Below are positions 12,276-24,386 of a DNA stretch of 64,000 nucleotides, piece by piece (position 1 is the first letter of the stretch; each line of letters starts with the position of its first letter). The notes below the pieces were generated by a model, which searched no databases, was not told the DNA's origin, and saw nothing but the letters and a program-made list of their open reading frames with translations. The DNA lies in the NCBI RefSeq assembly GCF_041146395.1, contig NC_090989.1, positions 47,084,501 to 47,148,500 on the forward strand. The letters run 5' to 3'. This stretch comes from Eulemur rufifrons (Eukaryota; Chordata; Mammalia; Primates; Lemuridae). Made by a program: the position numbers and the translations under genes.

Positions 12276-15200
12276 AAATAGATTTTTTCCACATTCACTA
12301 TTGAAAATAACTAACATTTGTTTTGTTGTCACATAAACCTTTGATGGTTTCATAGCAGTAGCAGTATAATCCTTACTGAGTTTTTGCCAATTATTTAACA
12401 CCAAGCAAACTAATACCTGTTCTTGAGGAGCATAGAACCAAATAGATGCTTCCAAATACCTACACTGAGTTAGGGGCAGTATACTTTAGAGGGACCTGGC
12501 ATAAAGCCCTCTCTCTTCAGGGCCTCTCCTCTGGAGCACCAGAATACCAGCCTCTATGTGAGAACTGAGCTACATAAACGGGAAGCCAAGCCATTTTCCC
12601 TTCATGGTAAACCTTGGGAAATGCCAAAATCGTTTGCTGCTATGTTCAGGACAAACGTGAACAATTTCGAAGGCATATCATGACTAACTTTAAAAAAGGT
12701 TATTACAGAAACTTCAATAAAACTGATAGGTTTAACCAACTACTCATCCCTCTGCATGGTAGTGTTTTCTTAGAAAGGGAAGAACTCGGTCACACCTTCA
12801 CCCATGTCCTGTTCTCTGATGCCTTAATTTTTTTTCTGCCCTACATAATAAAGAAATAAACAAGGAATAAAATAACTTTATAAAAACTGTTTTTTAAGAT
12901 TAAACAAATGCCTTCTATATGCCTCATACTCTCAACTCTACAGGCAGAAAGTAAAGATGAATTTTATCCCTTCCAAACCCACCTATCTTTACCAGCTCCC
13001 CAACCTTCTCCAGGCCCTCCCACCACAGCACCTGAAGCTTGTTTCTGCTTCCCCCCAAACCACCCCCGCCCCTTCATCCTGCCTTCCTCCTTGAGCCTAT
13101 GGTTAAGAAACCCAGATGAGTCATTACATCTGGATGTAGCAGTCCATACCTTCCTCGAATAAATCAATGAGAATAAGATAGATCTAAATGTATCAATCTG
13201 ATCTCTTGAAATACTTAGGGTCATTTTAAAATCTCTATAAACCATCTCTTTAATAGCGGTTTGTAAACCACTCATAGGTCCACCGAATTTGTTCTTGGAA
13301 TACAAAGTAATCATTTGCTTGCTGGTCATAAAATAGGTATCTATCCATTACATCAAGCCAATTCAATTACTAATTATTGTAAACCAACTCTGAATCAAAT
13401 ACTCTTTTGTTTTGAAAATAACAAATGAGCAAGACATGGCCCCAACATCAAAGAACTCAGTTTAATGGGAAGCCAATGATGTAAATAAAAAAAATTAAAA
13501 TACAGCTTTAGTGAATAACAGAATGGAATATGTGTACAGAAAAGACATGAAAGAATGTTTTTTCTTTCCAGGCTCATTGAAAGGCCCACCTGACGAAAAT
13601 ATGCACATCCTTCCCCAAACCTGCCACAGTGTGTGCAGTATTAACAATGAGAGTTACTCATACGGGATAAGGAACTGTTTCCCAAAAGTCCACATACGAT
13701 GTATGTGTTACTTAGAAAAAACTGATTCCTGAACACCTATTATTATATTAGCATGGATTCATTTGTTCTAAAAGAGCGAGGGGTAGGATGGGACACAAGA
13801 TATGTGTGTTTTGGGGAGAAGATAATTTAAAGGTTAGTTCACTGGGCACAATCAAGGACTAGCTCAGATGGGAGGTAAGTTCAGAAGGACTAGAGAGTGG
13901 ACCAGCATTGTGAGGGCATGAGCTAAGAGTCACTACGGCTTGTCCAGACCAGCCTTCTTAAAAACAGGGTTATTACTCATTGTTTCTCCTAAAACTAGGT
14001 CACTAATTAATCAATCCACAGATATTAGGCATATTTCTCCCACTTTGTGGAGTTTTTTATAATATGGTCTTTGGAGTCAAATCAAGACCACCCTCCTGCT
14101 TTCTAAGATGGATTTAGGATTTCCTCGTGTCTTGTTGCCAGCAAGACACCACGCAGATGTAGGAAGGAAAAAAACCTGAAAACTGAAGTTTCTCATGCCG
14201 ACACACTAGGAAATTGTGTGCTCAGATAACTGGTAGGTGATTTTCCTCCTGTCCCTCCCATGCAAGGTTGCTTTGGGTTGTTGTCACCATATGCATGTCT
14301 TCTCTGTTCTCTTTAGACAGGTCACCGATTCCTCATCTCCTTACAGACAGCTGGTGCCAGCTACGCCATCTAATCTTTCTTTAATCGGCTTCATCAGTTT
14401 TCTTTCCATCCTGCTTAAGCAGATGAGGGGAAAAAATGAAAAGTTTCTAAGAGTTTAAAAGAGAGGCCAAAAGTTAAAAAGTTCAAGAGAGGCCGAATAA
14501 TGACTGAGCATCATTAATTACCAACAAAATTCAAGGCTCCAGATTCATCTCCTGTTCTCCTAATCCTCATTACACAAAGATAAATCAAAAAATGATTTTC
14601 ATTTTCACACGGTGTTCACATCATATGTGTCTTTGGTAATTACAATTCAACTGTTGTTAAGATCTATGTTTCTTCTAATTGACAAAAAAAAAAAGGTAGA
14701 CAGATTCTTGAAAGAGATGTTTATTACTAATGAAAACAGTACAATTATATACATGGGAAAAGAAAGATCCTTATATATACATAAAAACTTTAAAATTTTT
14801 GTTTCTCATTAGCCAATATTAAGACTAGAAAATTTCAGCAAGATAGTACAGTTAAATGAATTTATTTGTTCCACAATTTGGATAAAATGTCATTATAAAT
14901 AAGATGAAAAAGAAAAGTCCTTCACTATCCATACTCCATATTAAACATATATTATTTTATGTACACTATCAATTATCATCACATAGAGCTGAAATAAAAA
15001 TTGTACCTGTATTCTCTGATATGTTTTTTTTCCTATATATGCCCTTAATCTTTAAAGAAATAATTAAATGTAAGAGAACAAAAAAACAGCATGAGGAATT
15101 ACTTAATCTATGCTGTGACTATAACTGTGGCTGAGGGCAGTGTTTTTAACCTGAGTCTTACTATCCCGAGGGGAGTGGTTTAACCTGTCTGTTCTTAATT

Positions 15201-16555
15201 CACAAGAATAATGTAAGATTTTACAAAATTCATGAGTCAAGGAAATCCCCAGGCAAATTCTTTACATCATTAATTACGTTATGGTCTCCTCCCACCTTCC
15301 CACCTCTAGCCAGGACCCTTTGTGAAACACAGTGCAATGGATTTGAGGATTGTGACCTTCACGTCATTTTCTTGCATTTATTACACAATTGGGAATAGAA
15401 TGAGCTAGAATCCTGACTCACTGCAGCTGGATTGGAAATGAGGAAGGATAGCCCCACCCATTCCTCCTGGGAATTCTTAGAAATATTTTAGGAAAAAAAA
15501 ACACAAAATTACCCATATTTCTTGGCTAAAAAAAAAAAAATCTCAACTTAATATACTTATTCTCCTATATCAGTTCTTTCCTTGTGGAGTAAATATGTTG
15601 TCTTTCCATTGCAAAACGGAAATTCAATTCATAATTGAACCTATCAAAGTATCCATTGTTAAAAACATAGAAATGACACAAAGATACCAGCTACCCAAAA
15701 ATCATAAAATGGAAGGCAAACTTATAAAACAAGCATGCAAATGAATAACTAGTTTGAAATCATATTTGAGCCAAATATTTTTAGAGTCTACAAAGAATAT
15801 TTGTACAGTTTCAATCTTTTTGTTAGAGGTAACAGTAAGACAGGGTTGTTCAATGACATTCCAATTCACTATGTGGCAAAAAAAAAAAAAAAAAATTAGG
15901 AGGCAGAGAGCCAACCCATGGTGACTAGACAATGCAGGAAACAAAGCAGAGGTGGGAATAAAATCAGGTAAAACCTGAACTCATTTTTTTATGTAAAGTA
16001 AATAGGAGTTTAGGCCACATAAATGTGAACAAATACCCTTAAACCATTGCAATGGTGGAAATGGAGCCCTATTTATCAAATAAATTCCCCTTTATCCATA
16101 ACCTATGAGAAAACAATAGTGTATTAACTCAGTTATAAAGGCTATGTTTGTAAAACTCCACAGTACCTTATGAATCAATGAAAATTGATATTATGAAAAA
16201 ATAAAGGTTACTTACCATGCACTTTTAATGCTCACTAAATTTTATTATTTTCAAGTAAAGTGATAGTCTTATTGAATATTATGTTGCTAGGTTAATGAGA
16301 ATGTTTTAATATTCAGAACATTTCATTCCTCAATCGTGTTGCCTAAATGAGAGTTTAGCCTAAGACTTTTAAATGCCTACATGCCATTATATCCCCTTGG
16401 GAAAAGCTCTTTTAAAAAGCTTTTTAGGGGTAGTTTTTCCCATCAAACTGACAGCTCCTTCCATGCTTTACTTCATACATGAAGGCTCTTCATTGTGGAG
16501 ACTGCATTCTTCAGTCTTTCAACAGTGATCCAGCTACCACAAAGGTAGGACTTAA
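12276..16555. other. Intergenic, nothing recognised
   Basis: Contains A-runs at about 14683, 15526 and 15880, and short open frames without support. The 12964-13329 minus frame is antisense to a C/T-rich tract and has no homology I recognise. Confidence 0.5.
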
Positions 16556-16900
16556 GTCTTTATTCCTGAACTGAGGCCTCTTATCCTTTCCCTGATAGTT
16601 GAGGGGTTCCTTTACTCTTCCATTTCACTGGTGTGGAGCAGACATTCATGCAGAGCAAAGTGGTTTGCTCTTGCATGAAAAGGTCATGTGAAAGGAAATT
16701 AGAGATGGTAACATGTGTCAGAATTCCCAAATTCCCACTTCACTGCTTGGCTCGTGAAAACCAACAATCTCCTTTGGCTCAGTTTGTGCTTCTCCTAAGT
16801 GTTCTGCATGGGGACGTGACCTAGATGGATTTATGTCCATCTAGAATTCTTCCAGCAAGCACACACTCAAAGGGTTGTACTCTAGGGTTAATTTGTGATT

Positions 16901-16922
16901 AAAAAAAAAAAAAAAAAAAAAA
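16901..16922. repeat. (A)22 tract
   Basis: Homopolymer A run. It may be the tail of an unrecognised retro-insertion or simple slippage. Confidence 0.9.
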
Positions 16923-17189
16923 CACATAACACAAATAGTTTAGGAAAAGTTTAAAATCTCAAGCAGAAAACTTCGAAGGTTTACAAATAAAATCACACAT
17001 TTAGTGGTGATAAATATCATTAGCACTTATAATGCTTTAAAGATAATTATCAATTACTTTTCAAATGAGTCCAGTAGAAAGTGTCCCAGTAGTGGCTTGT
17101 ACTCATCATGGTGAATGGATAGAGGATCCATTATATGAGTAGCGAATGAAAGGGAATACTGAGATAAAGGAGCTATCTTGACACATATG

Positions 17190-17190
<1 letters not shown>

Positions 17191-17222
<32 letters not shown>
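17191..17222. repeat. (AC)16 microsatellite
   Basis: An uninterrupted AC dinucleotide run. It produces Cys/Val open-frame artefacts on the minus strand. Confidence 0.97.
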
Positions 17223-17227
<5 letters not shown>

Positions 17228-20200
17228 ACCTGTTATCCATCCATACTTTGCAAAATACCTGGATATCTTCTAAGGCTTTCACTAGCTTTGCTCTGGCATG
17301 TACTGAGCTCAGACATTTAGTTTCCAGTGTCGTCATAATGAGTGGAATTGGCAGTCATCAAGTCGAGAAAAAAAATGAGCCAAGTATTTTATCTTATGAT
17401 CAGCCTATACCTGGTTACTTATACCTGGTCAGAAATAAATCAAAATGTTCAAGATTGGTTTTGGCAAATATGAAGACGTCTAAAATAAAATGCCTGTATT
17501 CATAATAACCTATTGGCATATGCAATTTAATATTAATAGTGATGATTATTTGGCCTTCCCTTACTTCCTTCCAAAGCTACCCATTGGGAAAAAAAAAAAA
17601 ACCACTAGGGTGAAAGAGGAAAACTTCTATTCTCAAGCAAAATTTGTATAAGATGTGGATTTCCTATCTGAACAATTTAAAAAATATTTTATAATTGCAA
17701 TAAAAGTCTGATGCTGTTTTTTTTTTTTTTGTAAGCAGGAATTAATTTAAACAGGAGGTATTACACAAAGGAGAAGCTAATGCAAACGAACTAATCTACC
17801 ATATGTGAGGTAGTTAAGTGCTGTTTTCCAAATTAATATACCAGGAACTAGAGGAGATCCAGGATTTTCCCAAGACATGTTTGGGTCTCAGAAGCAGTCA
17901 GGGAACCTGTTAGTAGGTCCACCTCCTCAGTCCTCCAGTCAATCAGCAAAGTTCATTCTCAGCACCGTGGCCTTGACCAATGTCCACTCCCTTCCTACCC
18001 ATGTGATTAAATTCATCTTTAGATTAATGGAAATCTTCTAAACTTTACACATATTAATATGTATTGTTCCTGAAAGCTTAGAAAAATAGGACATTGACAT
18101 ACTTAACATAGCAATAATGTGGTCTTGAATAATATACTCAGAAAATTCAAAACTCCAGTACAAGCATAAAATATAAGCCTCATTCTATATAGCAGCCAAA
18201 AGGTAGCTTTTTCTTTAGCAATTTGATCAAAAGGAAAAAAGCAAACATTTTATTTAGATGAATACTTGATTATAAACTATATTAAGACTCCTTCAAAGGC
18301 TTCCCCATTTCACCTGACAATAACAAATATGCTACAAAATATTCACTTTCTAAGGCCGACTTCACCTTGTTCTAACAGTCTCACCTTATTTTCCTGCTGG
18401 GAAACCTGAGGCACAGTTCTTAGGAGACATCCTCAAAGATTCAGAAGCAGACAGCAATTGCGGCCCTAACTCCAAGGTCCAGCTTTTTTCTTGTAGTATA
18501 CCTTCCAGAACTCGTGCAGTTTTTAGTTTCGTTAAACATAGCTTTTGGTCTTTGTGGAAATAAAAATGGTCACATCTCTTACTACATTCTGAAATCATAA
18601 GCTGGAAAAAAAAGTATACCCTACATTTAATTTTTTTAATAGAAAACTCTTCTTCCAACAGTGTTCAAAATCCAGGTTAATTATATGACATGGGTAACAA
18701 GTAATCTCCATCTTCTCCAGGCTTCTAATCAGTTTCAAAATAGGAGTTTTGGTTAAAGCTCTTCCCTGCCATGAAAAAACAAAGAGCAATTCATTGAAAA
18801 AGCAAGAATGTACTGAAATGCATTTTTATTTAATACATCACCAAGCTATATTCCTAAAATCACCAATACTTTTGTTCCCCTCCTTTGAAGGAAAGTTATC
18901 CTGTGCTAAGTTTTAAAAAAGGCCATGTAGTGCTTTCACTAAATCCTAAATCAGGTCCATTAACATTTTCTTGGGCTACCTGGTGGGTGAAAACTCTGAG
19001 ACTAAGTGAAAAATGAAAATGTTGTGTGGATTATGTTTTCAATGCCATTGTCCCTCTGTGAACGAGGCCTTAAGATTGTAGTGTCTACGTGGACTTTCTT
19101 TTTTTGCAGGATCTTCTATTTAATAGCTCAAATCTTCTCTTCATGAATTTTTTTGTATATTTTAATGCCAGACAGTTCACCAGAAGAAACTAAACCATGT
19201 AATCAATCTGCCTGTCCCTAATTAGGCTCTCTTAAATCCTTTCTTTTGATGTCCTAGCCTAGATGAGATACATTTTTAATTCAGGGAACACATTCAGGCA
19301 CATGGCTCTGAGATATTTATAAAGGGTCTTAGGAAAGACAAAAATGTAATTCATGTTCTTTCTATTGGATACTATGGAAATGGAGCTGTGGGCCAGCTGC
19401 TGGCTGAAGATGCAGGGATGAGTGGATGCTCTGGTTTAAAAGGCAGACTCCCGGTAATATTGCTCTGACAGCAATGAGCAAGGTCGGCAGCACCTCCTGG
19501 GAGCCAAGCCGGACATTCAGAGACTTTTAGAGGCATCTCCATCATGCACATGGAATTAGAAAAGCATCTTCCTCGGTTTCCTTAGGTGTCAATTTTCCCT
19601 TCTATCAGAGAGGGACCCTAAGTGAAGAAGCTGCCTATCAGAGAAAAAGGATTTGGAGCAAAGGGGCAGAGGTTCCACTCAGGAACATGCGCATTATTCT
19701 GACCCTTTGTCAATTTCTTTTACAAGCACACATGAATTGCTCTTGTTTTTCTCTTCTAAAAGCCAGGAGAAAATGACTGGCTGGCTCATATTTATGAGCA
19801 AGCGCCTCTGTGAAGGCAGCAGTAGGAACTAATATCAATGCCAAATTGTAATCCCATCCACTCCACTCAACTAATGTCCATGACAGTCTCTTTAAAAGAC
19901 AGTTTATTTTCGTAACCTAAGTCTGGTTATGGATCTTGGGGAATAAAGAAAAAAATTACAGACACTTGCCCAAAATGCATGCTGAGAAAAGCAAATGGGA
20001 AGAGAGAGTGAAATTAACATAAACTTGATAGAGGCAAGAGATGCACTTTAATGAGATGTGTGATTCAAAGCATACTGAAAAGTACCTATAGAGATGGAAA
20101 TGGAAGGATGTGTTAAAACATGTGAGTATTTGTGGCTACTCAAATGCCTTTCATAGAAATCATTTAAGAAAAATATTTTATAGTATTGGATCACCAGTGA

Positions 20201-20239
20201 GATTTATGTTAACAAGAAAGAAAATATGACATAGCCCCA

Positions 20240-20440
20240 AACAGATAGTGTCTTAATTTTAAATCTTCTCTGCCACTTCCTATCATTGTCATCTTAAGTA
20301 AGTCCCTTCAACTTTCCAAGGCTTCCTTTCTTCAAACAAGAAACACTCAACTTATAAAGCCATTATAAGGAATAAATGAGATCATCTGTGTGGACATGCA
20401 CAAACTTTAAAGAGTCCAAGAAATTCTGGGTGGCACCAAG
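20240..20440 (-). repeat. MIR SINE fragment in the 3' UTR
   Basis: 'ctctgccacttcctatcatt', 'aagtaagtcccttcaacttt' and 'ggaataaatgagatcatct' follow the order of a reverse-strand MIR. It lies within 300 bases of the IMPG2 stop codon and is therefore in the mRNA. Confidence 0.7.
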
Positions 20441-20533
20441 ACCCTGTCACATGGACAGGAATTACGTGCTCACTCTGGTTGCACTACTAAGGCAAACTGT
20501 GAAGACCATGGGTTGGGAGTTTCTTTCAAATGC

Positions 20534-20617
20534 TTACATTTGATGTTCTCTCACAAAAGCTGCAAACTCAGGGTCATTGGCATACAGTTCCAAAATTCTC
20601 ATTCTCTCTTGAATTTC
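20534..20617 (-). CDS. IMPG2: IMPG2 terminal coding exon with stop codon
   Basis: The coding part is 84 bases. The acceptor is TTTTTTGTTTAAG, and the frame reads [27 protein letters not shown], then TAA at 20536-20534. EEIQERMR…[10 protein letters not shown] is the IMPG2 C-terminus. The human protein, as I recall it, ends a few residues later (…VEEV), so this copy appears to stop about three codons early; no acidic tail follows in frame. The exon continues into the 3' UTR to the left. Confidence 0.94.
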   Translation of the reverse strand, partial: EIQERMRILELYANDPEFAAFVREHQM

Positions 20618-21010
20618 CTTAAACAAAAAAGAAAAAGCGGATATACGTTGCATTAGAAAAATCTCAACAGGTTTATAAGGAATTGTGACTTTCTGGGCTA
20701 TTCAGGGGAGAGCTATAAGAAAGAAATGCCCTTTCAGAGAAATAGAAGATTCTGCATATGCTGTCCTGGATATCGTATGTATTGCTCTAACTCAGAAATA
20801 CTTCTTAAAAAGAAAGAGAGGAATACAGAGTATCTGCTAATAATAGAAAGAAGAGCCAGTGGGTGGGAAATAAGATACAGCTCAGAACTAAATACCTTCT
20901 GCTTATCACATTGGGAGATATGAGGTGAAAACCAACCATGAAATATTTTTCACCCTTTCCTGAAGTCCATGTACCTGCATGGATATACATACATACACAC
21001 ACACATACCC

Positions 21011-21044
<34 letters not shown>

Positions 21045-21091
21045 CAGCAGTGGCAGCAGCAGTGCACGGGCAGAAATGCAAAGTTTCCTAC
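20618..21091 (-). other. IMPG2: IMPG2 last intron
   Basis: A 474-base intron, GTAGGA…TTTAAG, holding the CA microsatellite near its 5' end. Short frames here are translations of the CA repeat. Confidence 0.9.
20985..21042. repeat. Compound (CA)n microsatellite, core (AC)15
   Basis: atacatacatacacacacacat, then a pure AC run at 21013-21042. On the sense strand it is (GT)15 starting 49 nt after the 5' splice site of the penultimate coding exon. Confidence 0.97.
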
Positions 21092-21290
21092 CTCTTTGGA
21101 AAGCTCACTGCTTTCATACATCTGTCTGATTTCTTCTCTGCTCAGGCCACCAATCATCTCTCCGCCCGCAGCGCTGTAGAAGGGTTGCTGAGGATAGGGT
21201 CCCTCATACTGCTCACGTCCGGCCACGTGGCTTTCATACACGGGGTTGTACTTCACAGCATTCTCAACAGATGAGAGGCTATCAGGCTGC
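21092..21290 (-). CDS. IMPG2: IMPG2 coding exon, cytoplasmic tail
   Basis: This is a 199-base exon with acceptor ending CTCCATCAG and donor GTAGGA. It encodes [20 protein letters not shown] and continues through [20 protein letters not shown] to [16 protein letters not shown]. The NPVYE and NPxY-like tyrosine context is visible and could be a sorting or phosphotyrosine site (inference). It ends in phase 0. A (GT)15 tract on the sense strand starts 49 nt into the following intron. Confidence 0.96.
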
Positions 21291-22694
21291 CTGATGGAGC
21301 CATGAAAAAAAGATATGATTGATTCAGGTTCTTCTTGGGATGCTCAACTATTTGGAAGACTATTTACCTGGGACAAGATTTCCACTGGAGAAGGAAAACA
21401 GGTGAACTGGACATATGTGATAGGGGTTGAGGGGGAGGGTGTAACTGTGAAAAATACCCAGATCAATATCAAAAATGACTTATCAGGTGTTACCATTATC
21501 TCCTCAACTACATGGCAAGTGCCCTGTGGAACTGACCCATGTCTCATCCACCTTATTTGCCCACAGTGCCTGGCACTCAATAAATGTTGGTTGGGAGCTA
21601 TGTCTGCTAGCAATAGTATTTCATTAAACAAATGCAGCTCCATCATTCATAGAGTTATACATATCAAAAATCACTGTGTAACCAAGAATCTGATCAAAAT
21701 GTAAATATTGGGGTTAGGGGGAACTGGACCTCAAATTCAAGTCTACAAATATTTACTGAGCATTGCTTATATGTTCTATGACTGTTCTAGATGCTGATGA
21801 TACAAAGAATTTGTTGTAATCCCTGCCCTGAATGAGATTACAGTCTAATGAAAAGTCAGACTTGATAAAAAGTATAAGAACAGTGATGGAGGTATGTCCC
21901 GGGTGCTCTGGAAACCCAGGAGGGGTGCCTCCTTAGGCAAGTAGGAGGGTGAGGGAAGGTAAACTAGACCTGAAGTAGTAGCTTTGTAGACTCTAGCACA
22001 GAAGCAAAGTACAACCCGGGATCACGATCACATAACCACCCAAACGGTCTAGCAAACGGACCAGGTTTTATCTCCCCCATCAGTGAAGCCACACTTAACT
22101 AACAAAGAACCAGATTTCATTTCTTGCCAGATTCTTACCTAGATTTAAAACCCGGCTAATTGCCACTGGTATGAGCCAAAGGAAAACAAGCTGTAACAGA
22201 CCTGGTCCTCACACAAGGGGAACTCACCTTTTCCATCTCATCTCCATCAACCCTTCTTCAAATGCTCCCCACCATGAAACGGGCATTCTGGCCACACACA
22301 ACAATGCCTTTCCTCCAGTGCCCTGAGGTTCAAGCTTGCCTGACTTTGCTCATGTTCATTGATCTAGCTAGAGAGTGTCCCACCCCAAGAGTAGCAAATG
22401 TCTACTCTTTGGTGCAGCTAAATGTCAACAACCATCATTAAAACTTTTAAGACTCTCTCCCCCAAGCAAAACTAATTTATACCTCATCTAGGCTCTTTAG
22501 GATCCTATTCATAGTGCTATTTATGTTTCTTTTCAGTTTGACAGCCTTTGAGATTAGGAACCATGCTTTTATTCAACTTTATAGCTCTCTCCCCTCCACC
22601 CAGCTCCTTGTCTGATATTCGGCACAGGGTACGTACTAAATGAAGGAATAAACAGAACATTTTATTCCATCAGAGAGTTCTTTTTCTCATTTAC
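21291..22694 (-). other. IMPG2: IMPG2 intron
   Basis: A 1404-base intron. It contains an L2 tail-like stretch (21510-21600, 'ctggcactcaataaatgttg'), an old L1-3'-like piece (21740-21860, 'aaatatttactgagcattgc') and the L2 fragment at 22490. The open frames at 21315-21704 (plus) and 21344-21646 (minus) are mutual shadows with no support. Confidence 0.85.
22490..22645 (+). repeat. L2 LINE tail fragment
   Basis: 'gagattaggaaccatgcttt', then 'cagctccttgtctgatat', 'ggcacagggtacgtac' and 'aatgaaggaataaac' match L2 tail order. Confidence 0.6.
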
Positions 22695-22883
22695 CTGAGG
22701 GGCCTCTCTCCTTCTCTCCTGACATTCTGTGCTTGAAGAGTTCTGACGAGGAAGAAGATGACAGCAGAAGAGACGAGGAGAAGTCCAACCACGGAGGCTA
22801 TGGTGATGCCTATGACCAAGGGCTCGGACACAAACTCCTCACAGTGCTCTCCTCGGTACCACCAGTTCTCACCCACTCTGCAT
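22695..22883 (-). CDS. IMPG2: IMPG2 coding exon, end of EGF2, transmembrane helix, tail start
   Basis: This is a 189-base exon with acceptor TGTTGGTTGCAG and donor GTAAAT. It finishes EGF2 ([17 protein letters not shown]) and then crosses the membrane with [20 protein letters not shown] and FFLV. It continues into a basic cytoplasmic start, [16 protein letters not shown], with a split Arg codon. RVGENWWYR and RTLQAQNVR both fit the B-x7-B pattern of RHAMM-type hyaluronan-binding sites known in IMPG2; the second is at the cytoplasmic face, so its role in binding is doubtful. Together with the two EGF domains, this exon fixes the type I membrane topology. Confidence 0.96.
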
Positions 22884-24175
22884 CTGCAACCAACAGTCAC
22901 CAAGTCCAAAGTCTGAATCGCTCTGCTCAAAGTAACAATTAACAGTGGAACCTTCAGAGGGACTGAGGAAAGGTAGAGAAATAGATGCTGACCACCTGAA
23001 GCTTCCTTAAAGAGTTGAATGTATAGGTTAAATGATCACACAGTTTAAGGCTGTGCATAATGCCTGGCACAGACCTAGTAGGTCCTCAGTGACTATTTGT
23101 AAATGACTGAATAAAAGATTGACAGGAAAGTGACCGGTATCAGGTCACACAATTAGCTACAGAGCTGGGTCTAGACCCCAGGCCTCCAGACTCCTCATGA
23201 CCTTTCACCACACTAAAGAGATCTCTCAAACCTAAAGCCTCAGACTTGTAAGAAAATGCCTTCAATCCCCAGAGCAGCAAGGAAATCACCACTTTTCAAA
23301 ATAATACTAATTTCTCTGAACACTAAAGGACTGTTTTTACCCTTAGTGATCTAGCTAAACTTTATACTTTTTCACATGGAAAAGTCGGGCTCATTTCCAC
23401 CTGTTTCCTCTATTTTTGGCATCTATGCCAACATTTGCCCATTTTGACTCTACATATTTATGTTTCTCCTGCTTGTGCTCAGCATTCTCTCCTCTTACAA
23501 CCAGGCAGCTTTGGTTGTGTGTGGTTCGGAGGCCGATTTGGTAGCCTGTGTTTAAGCAGAACAGCAGAGAAGGATGTTCGGGTAACTGAGTCTGTTTATC
23601 TGCAGCATTCTCATTGGTTCTACCTTTGAAAAATGGATGTCAGATGGACTGAAAGAAAAATATTTTTGTCACCACTTTGAAAACTTCAAATACTTGCTTT
23701 TCTTTATTTTTGAATGAATACTCAGTAGGACTAAGAAGAGCCCAAAGCCATTAAGAATATAATCCAAGTAGAACAATAAAATTCCTTTGATTTCACATTC
23801 AGATATAGGGGAAGGTGTTGATGTTATGCCTAAACTTCATTTAAACACCAGTTGCCTTATAATCACTACTAAAAACTGTAACACAAAGCTCTCCAACCAC
23901 TGTTAAGTACTCTCAGTAGGACATATTTAGATTTTGTTTTACAGCTCCCTAATGCATAAAATAACATAATAATATAATTGAAATGGGCAAAACCCAAGCC
24001 TATTAAATGACTTGGTCTTTACATGAGAATTAGATGGCACCCATCTATTGCCTAGATATAATTTCTGTAATAAATATTAAAATAATTATCCTAAAATTAC
24101 ATGTGTAGACCCCTTTTCTTCAGATTCCAGAAGTATGTATAGCCTATATAGCCAAAATCCCCAACTACAGCATAC
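22884..24175 (-). other. IMPG2: IMPG2 intron
   Basis: A 1292-base intron. A MIR/L2-like fragment (23040-23210, 'aatgcctggcacagacctag') is the only recognisable repeat. Confidence 0.85.
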
Positions 24176-24386
24176 CTACAAATGGCCCCATGTCCAGGCA
24201 TAATGTCACACTTCCCATCGTTCAAGCAGAAGTCAGGCTGTAGGTCACAGAGACTCTGACAGGGCAGGTCTTCCACACTCAGGTACCCAGGGTAGCATCT
24301 GCACTTTGCTTCTCCACTCCAGGGGTTGACCAGGCACTCGGAAAATTCATTGCAGGCCTGAAACTTGCAAGGGTTGGCTTCATCAC
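24176..24386 (-). CDS. IMPG2: IMPG2 coding exon, EGF-like domains 1 and 2
   Basis: This is a 211-base exon with acceptor TGATGTTTTAG and donor GTATGC. It encodes [20 protein letters not shown] and continues to [16 protein letters not shown], which gives six cysteines in EGF spacing. It then encodes [20 protein letters not shown] and GHGAIC, which start a second EGF domain whose final cysteines come from the next exon. It ends with AG of a split Arg codon. The domains lie just outside the membrane in IMPG2. The open frame extends 160 codons across both splice sites, which can mislead an ORF-based annotation; only the part between the splice sites is exon. Confidence 0.97.

Larger units (their letters stand above)
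16556..20533 (-). other. IMPG2: Probable IMPG2 3' UTR (distal end uncertain)
   Basis: Everything left of the TAA is transcribed until a poly(A) site. Candidate AATAAA hexamers on the minus strand lie near 19900, 18830, 18250, 16560 and 16245. The one near 16560 would give a UTR of about 4 kb, which suits the long human 3' UTR I recall. The choice is not proven by the sequence. The stretch holds a MIR, an A-rich tract and an (AC)n tract, and no convincing gene. Confidence 0.35.

Noticed and set aside
20938..21274. Multiple His/Thr-rich or Cys/Val-rich frames
   Set aside because: They are translations of the CA microsatellite running into IMPG2 exon sequence.
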